Assembly (NCBI GenBank): GCA_003008705.1
Contig: PDUO01000037.1
Coordinates: 201,153 to 265,152 of the forward strand
DNA length: 64,000 nt
DNA from: Pezicula radicicola
Lineage: Eukaryota > Ascomycota > Leotiomycetes > Helotiales > Dermateaceae
Direction: 5' to 3'
Positions 1 through 15,100 of this stretch are shown here, piece after piece (the first letter of the stretch is position 1; every line of letters begins with the position of its first letter). Position numbers and translations under genes: made by a program. Below the pieces are notes generated by a model. It had not been told where the DNA came from and searched no databases. It saw only the letters and a program-made list of their open reading frames with translations.

Positions 1-3000
1 TTGAATGAAGTTGCCCGCCAATGCAAGATCTCCACATCTAACATCGTGGACGTCTATCCGTGCACTCCTCTTCAAGAGGGTCTCCTTGCGTTGTCCATCA
101 AACAAGCAGGCGCATATACGAGTCAAAATATCTTTCCTTTGCCGGAAACTATGGACGTTGAGAAGTTCAAGACCGCCTGGGAGGCGACTGTAGAGTCAAC
201 CGACATTTTACGTATGCGGATAGCTTACACGCTCGAGCTAGGTTCTCTACAAGTTGTTTCGGATGACATGGTTTCCTGGAAATCTGCTACAGATCTACAG
301 ACCTATCTTGAAAAGGATCGAAAAATACCTACAGATTATGGCAGTCCCCTTGCTCGTTACGCTATAATCAGTAGCCATGATAGTACGGATCGATATTTTG
401 TATGGACACTTCATCATGCTTTGTATGATGGTTGGAGTCTGCCTCTGATTCTACAGAAAGTAGGCGCATTTTACAATGGTGGTGTCATTCCCAAGTCGAC
501 GTCACTGAGGGGCTTCGTCAAATACTTGAAATCGATCGATGATGCGACCACGGATAATTATTGGCAATCACAACTACAGGGCGCACTCCCATCTAGTTTT
601 CCTATGGGGGGAAAATCCCCATTGAAGCGATCAGAAGCAGTATTCACGGATACAATGCAACTTGCTCCGACAGTGCATGCGAATATAACCACGGCTATGC
701 TTATAAGAGCAGCTTGGGCAGTGGTCGTTGCGCATCACTCCAATTCTGATGATGTGGTCTTCGGTGCAACTTTGACTGGTCGCAATGCTCCAGTAGGTGG
801 GGTTGATGTAATGCTAGGCCCAACACTCACCACAGTTCCTGTTCGAGTGAAATTGGACAATGAGCAATCGATTGCTGGCTTCCTGCAACAACTACAAGAC
901 CAGGCTACAGCAATGATTCCTTTCGAGCAAGCGGGTATCCAAAATATCAGACGTCTCAGTGATGACGCACGAATTGCCTGCGATTTCCAGAATTTATTGT
1001 TGATTCAACCACGAGCAGATAAAGTCAAGATAACAGACGATTCTTCGAGCTCACAGGACACTAATGTCGGCCGTGCTGGATTCTACAACTATCCCTTCGT
1101 CATAGAATGTGTTCTTGGTCCAAACGACGCTAAAGTCATTGTCACATACGATGAAACATTGATGTTGGAAGAAGAAGTACAAACCGTCGTAAATCACTTC
1201 AAAGCTGCAGTAGAACAACTCAGTACTGCTACCGCCAACTTCAAGGTGGGGAATGTTGATCTTTTCACCTCGCAAGACATGACAACCGTCTTGAAATGGA
1301 ATCATGCTGCGGCAACAGGAATCAAAGCTTGCATACACGACCTTGTGAGTGCTCGATCATCCATACAGCCAGGCGCGATAGCTGTCAACTCATGGGATTG
1401 CGACTTCACATTTCACGAGCTTGACGAGTTTGCAACTCGACTAGCTGGTTATTTAGTCAGTGTTGGAGTGAAACCAGATATGATGATTCCATTCTGTTTC
1501 GACAAGTCAGCTTGGGCAATTGTAGCCATACTTGGTATACTGAAGGCGGGTGGAGCTTGCGTTGCTTTAGATCCCAAGCACCCACATGGTCGTCTGTCCA
1601 CTATCATCAATGATGTCGGAGCCAAAATAATTCTTGTTGGCCCAGACCATGCCACAAAGTTTGTTGATATTGTTGAACAAGTCATTTCTGTTTCTGGACC
1701 AGCTCTCGATCTGATGCCGGAGGCCGCTCCTGCCACTTTCTATAATATCGAACCCAGCAACAGAGCATTCGTGACGTATACCTCGGGAAGTACAGGAACT
1801 CCCAAAGGAATTGTTGTGACGCACGAGGCAGTTTGTACGACAGTTCAGGCTCAAATTGATGCAATGCGTATTACCGCCAAGTCACGCATTTTTCAATATT
1901 CCGCCTACACCTTTGATGTCTGCGTAGCAGATATCTTTGGGGCCCTTTTTGCTGGCGGTTGTGTTTGCGTTCCATCTGAAGAGGAACGACTGAACAATAT
2001 CGCAGGGGCAATGAAAAAGCTCTCAGTAAACTGGGCTTCCCTTACGCCAACTGTCGTCAGTTTGCTATATCCAGACGACATTCCTGATCTTGAAGTTCTG
2101 GTGTTGGTTGGTGAGAGTCTGAGAAGAGACCTTCTCATCACCTGGGGAGATCGAGTTCATCTTCTCAACTCATACGGACCAACGGAAACCACGGTGACTG
2201 CCACTTGCACTGCCCCTCTCACGAGCAAGTCGTCGACGGCAAATATTGGTTGCGGAATCGCTGCCCTTTTATGGATAGTTGACGCATCAGATCATCACCT
2301 ATTACGTCCTATTGGATGCGTGGGAGAAATACTCATAGAAGGAGCCAGGTTGGCTCAGGGCTATCTTAATGCCGTTGAAAATACGACGGCGGCGTTCATT
2401 GAAAATCCCGCATGGGCTAAAGTGAGAGATGGCCAGATACGGAGAATTTACAAGACTGGCGATCTTGGTCGTTACAATATGGATGGAACGATAGAACTTC
2501 TTGGCCGCAAAGATAGACAAGTGAAATTGAACGGGCTCCGAATTGAATTGAGTGAAATCGAGTTCCACATTCGAAGAGCATTTGAAAATGGCGCTGATGT
2601 CTCTGTTGACGTTGTCAACACTCTAGATCAGCCCAACAAAGATGTCTTGGCCGCTTTCTTTGTACAACCAGCCGTCGACCCGCACGAGATTGATGGACAC
2701 AGCCAGGTGTTGAGCCTATCAGAGGTCTTGCGCTCAGAGCTCTCAAACGTGAGATCTCATTTGGCTGAGGTTTTGCCATCATACATGAGACCATCGCTGT
2801 TCATACCTCTCAGAGAGATGCCATTGACTGCCTCGGGCAAAACAGACCGCGGAGCTCTAAAAGTATTAGCCAGAACTGTTTCTAGCGAAGATATGTTCTT
2901 GCACTCATTACCGCCACCAACAAAGAAGCGAGATCCTACAACAGAAACAGAACTAAAGCTCAGAACTCTTTGGGAAGACGTCTTACGTATCCCAATGGAC

Positions 3001-3170
3001 TCTATAGGGGTCGATGACAACTTCTTCCAACGAGGTGGTGATTCTATTGCAGCTATGCGCTTGGTCAGTGCTGCTCGCTCTGTGAACATCTCACTTTCTG
3101 TGGCGAACATTTTCCAGTATCCAACCCTTCTCGAAATATCATCTAAGGCAGTTGTGGCCGAGGAAAGTCC
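1..3170 (+). other. NRPS1 module 1 in window (C-A-T)
   Basis: The C domain has HHALYDGWS (residues 138-146). The A domain has TSGSTGTPKG, YGPTE and YKTGDL. The carrier domain has GGDSI (Ser1015). Aligned by eye to the GrsA Phe domain, the pocket residues read D-V-A-S-V-V-S-V-T-K. This differs from every other A domain in the window, and I cannot assign a substrate. It is probably not the first module of the protein, because the linker before this C domain matches those between later modules. Confidence 0.85.
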
Positions 3171-6100
3171 TTCAAAAGACTTAGAACCATTCGCTCTGCT
3201 CGAGATAGATGATAGTGCCACCATCAAGCATGTTGTACAAGAGATAGCCGACCAATGCCATACTACGGCAGGCAAAGTAAAGGACGCTTTCCAGTGTACT
3301 CCATTGCAAGAAGCTCTTCTTGCTCTTTCGGTTAAGCAGCCGGGTGCATACGTAGCTCAGAATGTTTTTAGATTACCACGAGGCATGGACGTTTCCCGAG
3401 TCAAGGAAGCATGGCAAACTGTAGTAAGCACCACGGAGATTTTGCGATCTCGGATTGTCTACACGCAGGACTTCGGAACGTTACAAGTGGTCATTGGAGA
3501 TCAGAAGATCTCTTGGGAATATGCTGATAACCTGGACGAATACCTGCGCGAAGTTCACCAAATACCTGTGTACTACGGAGCTCCACTGGCCCGGTACGCA
3601 TTGACTAAGGCATCACAAGACGATAGTGAATATTGTGTTGTTTTCACTGCACATCATGCCCTATTTGATGCCTGGAGTTTGAACTTGATATTTGAGAAAG
3701 TTCTGAACGCGTACAACGGAGGCTCCTCCAATCTTTCGCCATCTATGTCTGGATTTATTCAATACTTACAAAACACTGACCCCAAAACTCATGAACGATA
3801 CTGGCGATCACAACTCGAGGGTGCTCTCCCTTCTAACTTCCCTGTACCCACAAGCTCAATGCCTAAAGAGAGACTTCAGAAGTCTTTGGTTCACACTATT
3901 CACATGTCCCGAGCATCTGGCTTAGTGTACACCGTACCCAATGTTCTGCGCGCTGCATGGGCTATGATGGTTGCTCGATATTCTGATACAGATGACGTTA
4001 CTTTTGGCGTTACGTTAGCAGGGCGTAATGCACCCGTTGAAGGGATATTAGATATCGTAGGGCCAACTCTCACGACTGTGCCTGTAAGGGTTCATGTGAG
4101 CAAAGACGACACAGTTTCGGTCTTTCTTGATCGAGTACAGCAACAGGCCACGGAGATGATTCCGTTCGAGCACACGGGCTTACAAACCATAAAGAAGATG
4201 GGCTCTTTTGCACAAGATGCGTGTGAATTCAAGACTCTGTTGGTATGTCAGGCACGATCCGACAAAGAGGGCAACCTTGATGCTTCAGGCATACGAACGT
4301 CCTCAGGCGCTCAAGGAAACTTCTACACCTATCCTCTGGTAGTAGAATGTCTCATTGGCAATGCCAGAGTTGAGATTCATGGAGCGTATGATGGAAACAT
4401 CCTCTCCGAACCACATGTCGCAAGTATATTTTCACAGTACGATACAGTTATTCAACAGTTGATTTCCGGGGATCTTAACCAGAGGATCGGCAACGTCGAG
4501 TTTGCAAGTTCACAAGATAAAGCAAAAATACTTAATTGGAACTCCGTGGTGCCAAAGCCCGTGGAAATATGTATGCACGACTCCATTAGCCAGTATGCCA
4601 TCGAGAATCCAGATGCCGAAGCTATATGTGCATGGGATGGCAAATTCACCTACCAGAAACTCGACGAACTCTCAACCCAGTTGGCATGTCGTCTCGTTAA
4701 GCTTGGGGTTGTATCGGAGGATCTCGTTCCAGTCTGCTTTGAAAAGTCTTCATGGGCTGTTGTAGCAATGATAGCTATAAACAAAGCTGGTGGTGCATTT
4801 GTTCCACTTGACATGTCTCACCCAATAGGTCGACTGGAGGAGATAACGAAGCGCCTTGGAGCAAAGATCATGCTTGTCTCTCCAAACGCGCCACGACTGG
4901 GCGAGGAAATAGTCGCATCCACAATTGTGATATCAGAACGTGCTGAAGATTGGCTTTCATTACCTGCCGTTGCACTCCATACTCGGGCTAAACCTCACAA
5001 TGCCGCATATGTTATATTCACATCCGGAAGCACTGGCAAGCCCAAAGGTGTCATCATTGAACATACCGCTATTAGCTCCAGTGTAGTGAGCCAAGGGCAA
5101 GCTCTAGAGGTCGACTCGCGTACACGGGCATTGCAGTTTGCATCCCATGCATTTGATGCATCGGTCATGGAAATCTTCGTGACTCTCACCCATGGCGGTT
5201 GTGTTTGCATTCCATCAGAGGTTGACCGAATGAATAACCTTACAGCTGCAATGGAGAATATGAGAGTGAATTGGGCAATCCTAACACCATCACTTGTCAA
5301 AACTATCAAACCTAGTGATTTGCAGAGTCTTAAAACCCTCGTTGTTGGTGGAGAAGCTTTAGGGCAAGAAGTAATGGATAGTTTGGTGGGGAATGTCAGT
5401 CTGGTACAAGCCTATGGCCCCACGGAGACAAGTATTGTTTGCTTGACAAACAAGATGACTGCCTCGCAATCCCCGCACACGATTGGAACAGGTTGTGGCG
5501 CAGTCTCTTGGATTGTCGACTCGGATGATGTCAACAGATTAGCTCCAGTGGGAGCAACGGGAGAGCTCGTTGTTGAAGGCCACACACTAGCCCGGGGCTA
5601 TCTGAGTGATCCACTGAAGACCACTGAAGCCTTTGTAGAAGCCCCAGGATGGCTTCGAGATATAAGAAATGGCTCTGAGCACAAAGGGAGACTTTATAGG
5701 ACTGGTGACTTGGTTCGATACAAACCAAATGGAGCAATCGAGTTCATTGGGCGTAAGGATACCCAAGTGAAGCTGCGCGGCCATCGTATCGAGCTAGATG
5801 AGATTGAGCAGCGGCTCCGGGAACAACTAGAACTCGCCGTGGGTATTGCGGTTGAGGTTGTCTACCCTGCAGATCGGCCCGAAGAGCCACTGTTAGCCGC
5901 CTTCTTTACGTCGCCGTCCTTTACAAGTGAGAAGCAAGTCGACAGAGTCGTAGAAATGTCTGGTGCTTTACATTCCAAACTTGTGACGGTGCAAGATACC
6001 CTTTTTGGAGTTCTTCCCTCTTACATGGTTCCAGTTCTGTTCATTCCTATGACGCAAATGCCCGTAACGTCATCTGGCAAGCGGGATCAAAGAGCACTGC

Positions 6101-9100
6101 GACAGATAATTTGGAACTTTGAGGCTCCTCAACTGAAGAGGTATGCACTAGAAATCTCGGAGAAACGATATCCCACAACCTCAATTGAGATTAAAGTTCA
6201 GCAAATGTGGGAAAAGGTCTTGCAAGTCGAGGCTGGCACTATTGGACTGGATGAGAATTTCTTCCGGCTTGGAGGTGACTCGATTGGCGCCATGAAATTG
6301 GTTGCTGAAGCCCGGGCCCAGGCTATGTTTTTGACAGTGGCAGACATTTTCAAGTATCCAAAACTGTCTGAGATGTCTCTGGCAATAACAGCCATAGAAG
6401 ACAATAGCATTCCTCAAGTAGCACCATTCTCGATATTGAAGAACGTAACATCCTGGAACGCGCTCTTGGTTGATATCGCGACCCAGTGCCAGGTCCCACA
6501 GAGCCAAATTCAGGATGCTTTCCCTTGCACACCACTTCAGGAGGGACTCCTAGCACTTTCAGTCAAGCAGCAGGGAGCATATACCGCCCAAAATGCCTTC
6601 AGACTGTCTCCAAAAATCGATATTAAGACATTCAAGGCGGCATGGCAATCAGCTGTCACTAAGATCGACATTCTTCGCACCAGAATTGTCTATACAGAGC
6701 AGCATGGCCTGCTCCAGGCAGTCATTACTGATGAGAATATTTCTTGGCAAACGGCATCAACGGTGAAAGAGTATCTGGAAAACGATCGGAAAGTGCCCAT
6801 CACGTATGGAGGGCTTTTAGCTCGCTACGCCATTATTGAGGACACTGAGCATACTGGCGGCTGTCACTTTGTATGGACTGCTCATCACGCCTTGTACGAT
6901 GGATGGAGCATGCCATTAATTTTCAAAACAGTCATGGGTATTTATCAAGGCATGCCAATGGAAAATCCGTTGTCTATGAGCGGTTATATAAAGTACTTGG
7001 CAGAAACAGATCTTGGTGCTCAAGACGCATATTGGAAATCGCAATTACGAGGCGCAACCCTGTCAAATTTCCCACCCGTCTTGACATCTAAGCAGGCGCG
7101 AAAAGATGACTATCTGAGCCATACTATCTCCTGGAATCGCATATCGGGATCTAGCTTCACTATGTCAACATTAATCAAGGCGGCATGGGCAATGATAGTT
7201 GCGCGTTATACCACCACTGACGATGTCGTCTTCGGTGTCACACTGACTGGTCGCAACGCTCCAGTACCTGGACTTGAAAATATGGTCGGACCAACCATCA
7301 CGACTGTACCAGTGAGAGTGCGACTGGGCCAGGAGCAAACAGTCCTTGAGTTTCTTACGATGCTACAAGAAAATGCGACCGAGATGATTCCCTTCGAACA
7401 CACTGGCTTGCAAAACATTAAACGTCTGAGTACCGATGCCGCGGCTGCCTGTAACTTCCAAACCCTTCTGGTAGTGCAGCCAAAGGCTGCCACAATTGAC
7501 GCACTAGAAGAAGTTTCTACTGACCTGGAGAAAATATCTACAAATCAGTCGAACTTCCGTACATATCCTTTGGTTATGGTCTGCAATCTAGGAGAGGATG
7601 AAGTGTTTCTCCAGGCTCACTTTGATACGAACGTAATTATATCGACACAAGTAGAGACTTTACTCCATCAGTTTGAGCACGTTCTAGAACAGCTAATATC
7701 CGAATCGAATATCACAAGGATCAAAAAAATCAAGATATTAAGTCCTCATGATAAACAGAAACTCGAGAAATGGAACGCAGTATTGCCCTCTCGGGTTGAT
7801 GCTACATTGCATCAACTCATTCAAGATCAGGTCTTAGCCCGCCCAGACTCGCCGGCGGTTTGTTCCTGGGACACCAGTTTCACCTACCGTGAGCTGGACA
7901 GACTTTCAACACGATTCGCCTTGAACTTAGTCCGCTTTGGTGTGAGACCAGAGACTCCAGTGCCTCACTGTTTCGACAAGTCTGCCTGGGCCATTGTTGC
8001 CATGTTAGGCATACTGAAAGCGGGAGGTGCTTGTGTAGCACTTGATGCAACACATCCAATCGACCGTTTAAAGGGCATCATCGCGGATACTAAAGCCCGT
8101 TTCGTCATTGCAGCACCTCAGCACGTTCATTTATTCCAAGATGTTGTGCCAGACGTTCTTTCGTTTCCAGAGGACTTGGCTAACGAGGAATCGGGATCCG
8201 GCAGCCCAGTGGACCTCCCACTGGTCGAACCTAATAATGCAGCGTTTATCGTCTTCACGTCAGGTAGCACGGGAAAGCCAAAAGGAATAGTGACTGAGCA
8301 TAAGGCGCTAAGTACATCCTTCATTGAGCTTTGTCGTATTCAGAAAAGAACGCACGAGTCACGAATCATACAGTTCGCCTCATACACGTTCGATGTCAGC
8401 GTTGCTGACATTTTCGCAACCATGATAGCAGGCGGATGTGTGTGTATTCCCTCTGAGTATGAAAGAGTGAATGACCTTGCTGGCGCTATCAATTCACTAG
8501 ACGTGAACTGGGCTCATCTTACATCAACAGTAGCTAGTCTTTTAAGACCAAGCGACGTCCCAAACCTGAAGAGAATGATCCTTGGGGGCGAAGCTGTTTC
8601 ACGTGATAACGTGCAAACATGGGCCGCCCGTTTAGACTTGATTATTTGTTACGGGCCCGCAGAGTGCAGTGTTACTGCTGCTGCCAATCAGCAAGTCACA
8701 CGGGATACCGTTGGTTCTCATGTTGGATACCCCCTTGGTTCATTATTTTGGATTACAGAACTATCCGACCATAATGAACTTGCACCAGTTGGATGCGTGG
8801 GAGAGCTTCTGATTGAAGGAGCCATATTAGCCCGTGGCTATCTCCATGATGAGGATAAGACAAAAGCCGCTTTTATCACAGACCCAACGTGGTCCACACC
8901 AAAATCTGAGGGAAGACGTCGGTTTTACAAAACAGGGGATTTAGCTCGATATGCCCCTGATGGCTCGATACATATTCTTGGACGCAAAGATACTCAGGTA
9001 AAATTGAGAGGTCAACGCATTGAACTCGGTGAAATAGAGCATCACATATCTGCCAATCCACAAGTACAGGAAGTAGTCTCTCTTCTGCCTTCTTCGGGCC

Positions 9101-12100
9101 ATTGCAAGGATAAGATTGTAGCTGTGCTATCTATGGCAGCCACAAATTCATCCAATAGCGGCGATGGTGAAATACAAATCATCACAACCTCTCAGGATCG
9201 GACTATTGCACTTCGAGTTTCGGAACTGCGACAGTCTCTACAGGGTCGTCTACCAAGCTATATGATTCCATCTATCTGGATTGTGGTTAATTATATTCCT
9301 TTCACAAGCTCCGGGAAGCAAGATCGAAAAAGACTGTCGAATTGGCTGATGGCAATGAATGAGACAACTTATCAAGAAGTCGCCGAGTTGGCTCAATATG
9401 GAGACTCAATGACAGCATCACATGAGAGGCTCACAGGAGAGGAAACAGAACTCCTAGCAGCAATTAGCCATGTTCTTAATTTGCAGTTGGAGCAAATCGG
9501 CTTGGGACGATCCTTTTTAAGCCTTGGCGGTGATTCTATCACAGCAATGCAACTTGTTAGTCGTTTGCGAACCAAGAACCTCGCCATATCAGTTCGCGAC
9601 ATATTGAGGAGCACGAGTATTTCGCAAATGGCCCTTTGTACGACACCATTTCACAAATCTACACTGTATACCAGCGAGGATGTTGAAAGTCCATTCACAT
9701 TGTCCCCAATTCAAGAAATGTACTTTGTTCGGTCTCCGAATGGCGACTTTCGCTTCAACCAGAGCATCTTGCTACAATTTACCAAGAGCATCTCATTGCA
9801 AGACCTTCTTCATGCAATCAATACCGTTGTCCGTCGGCATTCCATGTTACGTTCGCGTTTTACCCGGGAGAAAAATGGGAAGTGGTCACAAAGGATCACC
9901 ACTGACATCACTGGCTCATATCGATTTAAATCGCACAGTATTGCCAACCTTGAGGACCTGCAAAGTTTGAACATCGCCAACGAGTCTCAAAATAGCTTGA
10001 ATATCACCAAAGGACCTATGTTGTCTGCAGACTTCGTGGCTACTGAAGATGGAAACCAATTACTTTATCTAGTAGCCCATCACCTTGTTATCGACCTTGT
10101 CTCGTGGAGAATTTTGTTAGAGAATGTCGAGCAGCTCTTAGAGCAAAATCAACTTGCACAAGAGAAGCCCTTCCCCTTCCAAGCCTGGAGCAAGCTTCAG
10201 ATCGAGCAAGCTCAAGCTAACAAGATTACCGATTCGTTGTCACTCACCATTCCAACACCGGACTTCAAGTATTGGGGGATGGAACATCAAAACAATGTGT
10301 ACGGCGACATAGTCCTTGAGAGCTTCTCTGTTGGTCCAGAAACGACATCATCTTTATTAGGAGATAGTCATCAAGCTTTGCGAACTGAGCCACTGGACAT
10401 TCTTCTTGCAGCTTTGGTGTACTCTTTCAAACAGTCTTTCACAGATCGAAAGGTCCCTTCAATTATGCTAGAAGGACATGGGAGAGAGGTGGCGGATACA
10501 GAGATTGACTTGTCGCAGACAATTGGCTGGTTTACAACCATGACTCCTGTGTATGTGTCTGCTGAAGATGATCTCGACATCATCGAGACAGTGCGACGAG
10601 TCAAAGACTACCGGCGTCAAATCGCGAGGCATGGCATCTTATCCTCTGCATCACAGAGTCTTGCACCAGACAACCGCAAGACTGGCGGCATAGGGCTACC
10701 AGCAGAAGTCATATTCAATTACCAAGGACGTTACCAGCAATTTGAGCGCCAGGATGCGCTGTTACGACGGCTGCCCTTCAATTCCAAGGATGTAGGGGAC
10801 AATCTACCTCGAAATGCCATATTTGAAGTATCTGCAATGATTGTGAATAACTCAACGAGGGTTTCTATCATATACAATCGGCATATCAGTCAACGTGATG
10901 GGGTGCGTCGCTGGATGCATACTCTAGAGTCGTCTCTTGAAGAGGCAACCAGGCGCTTGTCGAACATGCAAACGAGTCACACCCTATCTGACTTCCCTCT
11001 CATGAATTTTACGTATCGCGATCTTGAACAACTCAAGGCTGACCATCTACCTAAGATGGGAATTCAAAATCTTAATGAGATCGAGGATGTATATCCATGT
11101 TCTCCAATGCAGGAAGGCATCTTGTTCAGCCAGCAAAAGGATTCAGGACTGTATGACATCAATCATGTCAATGAAGTAACCTCGACAGAGCCGGGGCACT
11201 TTGTGTCAGTTTCGCAACTCAAATCTGCTTGGCAGCAGGTGGTCGATCGACATGCTTCGCTACGCACCATTTTTATTTCCAGCATTTCCAAAGGTAGCGC
11301 CTTTAACCAAGTTGTCTTGAAGAAATTTTCTCCTTCTATCGTGCACCTCAAATGTACTGACAACGAAGTGGCGCAACTACTGGAGTCTCAAGCATCGATA
11401 GACTTCAGCGTAGCTCAACCATTACACCGGCTTACTGTGTGCGAAACAACAACGCGCAGAGTGTTTTGGAAACTCGATATTAGCCATGCTCTGATAGATG
11501 CGTCATCGAGAGCTATCCTATATCGCGACTTTATTCTTGCCTATGAAGGTCAGCTGCCTGCAGGACGCGGGCCCCTGTACAGCGATTATATATCTTACTT
11601 GCAAAAAGAGCCTCCAGAAATGAGCGTCGACTTCTGGAGAGCCCGTCTTTCAAATATTAACCCTTCCATCATACCCCTGCACAGCGATCAATCGGTTACG
11701 ACGAGACAGCAAAAGACAATGAAGGTGGATGTCAACGACTTCCCTCGAGTCCATGAATTTTGTAAAGTTCATGGCTTGATGGTTGCGACCATGTTTCAAA
11801 TTGCTTGGGGATTGGTTCTCGGATCTTACACCAATTCTGAGGATGTGTGCTTTGGCTACTTAACCTCCGGACGCGATGCTCCCGTCAAGGGGATCAACGA
11901 TGCAGTTGGCGCTTTCATCAATATGCTTGTCTGCCGTTTAGATCTCAAGTCCCCTTCGCCCACGATTTCGACGATCAAAGCTGCACAGGAAAATCTAGTG
12001 AATAGTCTGCCCCATCAGCACTGTTCTCTAGCTGAAATTCAGCATCTAAGTGGGATGGCGGGCCAGAAACTTTTTAATACAGTCATGTCTTTCCAGACAA

Positions 12101-15100
12101 TGCATGGCGAGAAAACTGGCGGACTGGTTCCTTCAATATCATTTACCTCCATGGCATCACAGGATCCTACTGAATACGACATATCGATAAATGTCGAGGC
12201 TTACAATACTGATTGTAATGTGGTATTGAAGTATTGGAATTCCACGATTTCGGATAACCAGGCCAAAAACATCACCGAAACCTTCGCTAAAGCTATTGAC
12301 TGCTTACTGACGAATTCTGCGGCAACTGTGGGCGAGTTAGACCTCCTAAGCCAAAACAATAAAGACCAGATTCAGCAGTGGAACTCAAATCTACCAGACA
12401 CGAAGAGCATTTGTATGCACGACACAATTAGCCAACAGGCTCAGCTGAGGCCAGACGCTGAATCCGTATGTGGCTGGGACAGCTCTTTCACGTATCGGGA
12501 GCTCGACGAATATTCCACACGGCTGGCTCATCATTTGAGCTCTCTTGGAGTTGGTCCGGAGTTTCTCGTTCCAGTTTGCTTTCAGAAATCGTCATGGGCA
12601 ATTGTGGCAATGATAGCAATCAACAAAGCAGGAGGGGCTTTTGTGCCTTTGGATGCTTCTCATCCAACAGCTCGTCTGGAAGAAATAGTCACCACTGTGG
12701 GCAGCAAAGTTATGCTTGTTTCTGAAGAGGCACCAAGGCTGAACGTATCGGTTGTGGAAACAATTATTGTCCTGGGCAACAACCATAGTACTTGGAACCT
12801 TCCATCGGACAACGAGAGTCGCACCCAAAATTTGAACTATTCTTCGCCAGCGCAACCATATAACACGGCGTACGTTATTTTCACTTCCGGAAGCACGGGA
12901 AAACCTAAGGGCGTGATGATCGAGCATTCTGCCATCAGTTCTAGCATTGTTGCACAAGCGGAACACCTTAACATTACTTCAGCTTCAAGATCCTTGCAAT
13001 TTGCGTCTTATGCATTCGATGCTGCGATCATGGAGATATTTGTCACGCTTAGCTTCGGTGGTTCCGTATGTGTACCATCGGAACTTGACCGAATGAACAA
13101 CCTCACCCGAGTCATGAACGAGATGAACGTGAATTGGGCCATGCTAACACCGTCTTTCATACGAACCATCAAGCCTGACGATGTCAGTGGCCTCAAGGTC
13201 CTTATAAGTGGCGGAGAAGCACTCAGCCAGGACATTGTTCACGATTGGGCAGCAAAAGTACAACTCATCCAAGCGTATGGTCCTACGGAGACAAGCATTG
13301 TGTGCTTGACCCATCGGTTGGTCTCACAGTCCAGCTTTCCTAGAACAATCGGTAGTGCGTGCGGTGCACTGCCATGGATTGTCGATCCCCGTAATGTTAA
13401 CCGCTTAATGCCCATCGGTTCAGTGGGAGAGCTACTTGTTGAAGGTCCTACGCTCGCTCGAGGATACTTGCACGATTCTGCTAAAACTTCCGAGGCCTTC
13501 ATTTCTAGCCCTGCATGGCTCCCAGACATGGAACATGGCCGGTCAGGGAGACTGTACAAGACTGGCGATTTAGTTCGTTATAACCCTGATGGGACAATCG
13601 ACTTTATTGGCCGCAAAGATAGCCAAGTAAAGCTACGCGGGAATCGTATCGAACTAGGTGAGATCGAGTCACGCATTCACCAAAGTTTTGAAAGGACTAC
13701 AAACGTTGCTGTGGAACTGGTCGCAAGAACGAATCGTCCGGAGCCAATCTTAGTGGCATTCTTTTCCAAAGAGCAGGAACTCGACCGTGGTGTGCAACAC
13801 CTCGACAAGAGCGGAGATCCATTGATTGTTGAACCTTCAGACCAATCTAGAGAAGAGTTAGTTCGGATTGAGGATGCACTTGCTCAGCATCTTCCTTCGT
13901 ATATGCTTCCCTCGTTGTATGTACAGGTGCAACGCATATCGACAAACAGCTCGGGAAAACGGGATCAAAGAGCCCTACATCAGCTCATTCGCGACATGAC
14001 CGATTCTGACATGAAAAGATTCTCATTAGAGAATGTAAATAAGCGTGCCCCTGCTACACGAAAGGAACGAAAGCTGCAATCAATCTGGGCGGAAGCGTTG
14101 AACATCAGTGCTAGCTCTATCGGTATGGACGACAGTTTCTTCCGCATCGGGGGTGATTCAATCAGTGCCATGCGTCTAGTTACTCTGGCTCGTGCAGTGA
14201 ATTGGTCCTTGACGGTGGCAGACATCTTTCGGAAGCCGCGACTTTGCGACATGTCTCTCTCAATTGTACCGATCCGCGCTGAAGATGAACATTATGCTCC
14301 AGCAGCACCATTCAGTCTCATCGATCCTGATTATGTTAACGCTGTAGTTGAAGACGTGGCCCATCAATGTGGAATCGATAGAACAACTTTACAGGACGTC
14401 TATCCATGTACTCCACTTCAGGAGGGACTCCTTGCACTCTCCGTTAAGCAAGCCGGTGCATATTTGGTTCAAAATCCAATACTCTTACCAGATGATATTG
14501 ATGTGGACAAATTGCGTAATGCCTGGGAGATTGTGGTCGAGAAAATCCCGATTCTGCGTACGCGGATTGTCTTTTCGGAGACTTTGGGCCCTCTCCAAGC
14601 TGTCGTTGATGAACGAATCTCTTGGCAAGAGCACACAAACCTAGAAGCATATCTATCCTTCGACCGGCAAATACCCGTCTCATATGGAGGACCGCTAGCC
14701 CGGTATGCCCTAATTTCCGATGGAGGCAGACAGTATTTGGTCTGGACCGCACATCATGCCATTTATGATGGGTGGAGCATGCAATTGATCATGAAAAGTC
14801 TGTCAATGGCGTACACATCCAGTTCGTCAGCGTTGTCAACGGAAACCGTACCGATAACGGGCTTTATCAAATATCTGCAAGAGATTGATGGATCCGAAAG
14901 AGATTCATTTTGGAAATCTCAACTCAACGGGGCTCAACGATCAAGATTTCTCGTCAAGATTGGTGAATCTGGTCCAAAGTCTGAGGACGGATCCCTTGCC
15001 AGAAAGATTCTTCTTCCACATGGAGACTCTGGAGATATCACCACTTCCACATTACTTCGTGCAGCATGGGCAAAAGTGATTGCCATATATTCCGAAACAG

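Noticed and set aside
1..200. TTG at base 1 as the start of NRPS1
   Set aside because: The frame is open at the window edge, and the first residues match the linker before internal C domains; fungi do not normally start at TTG.
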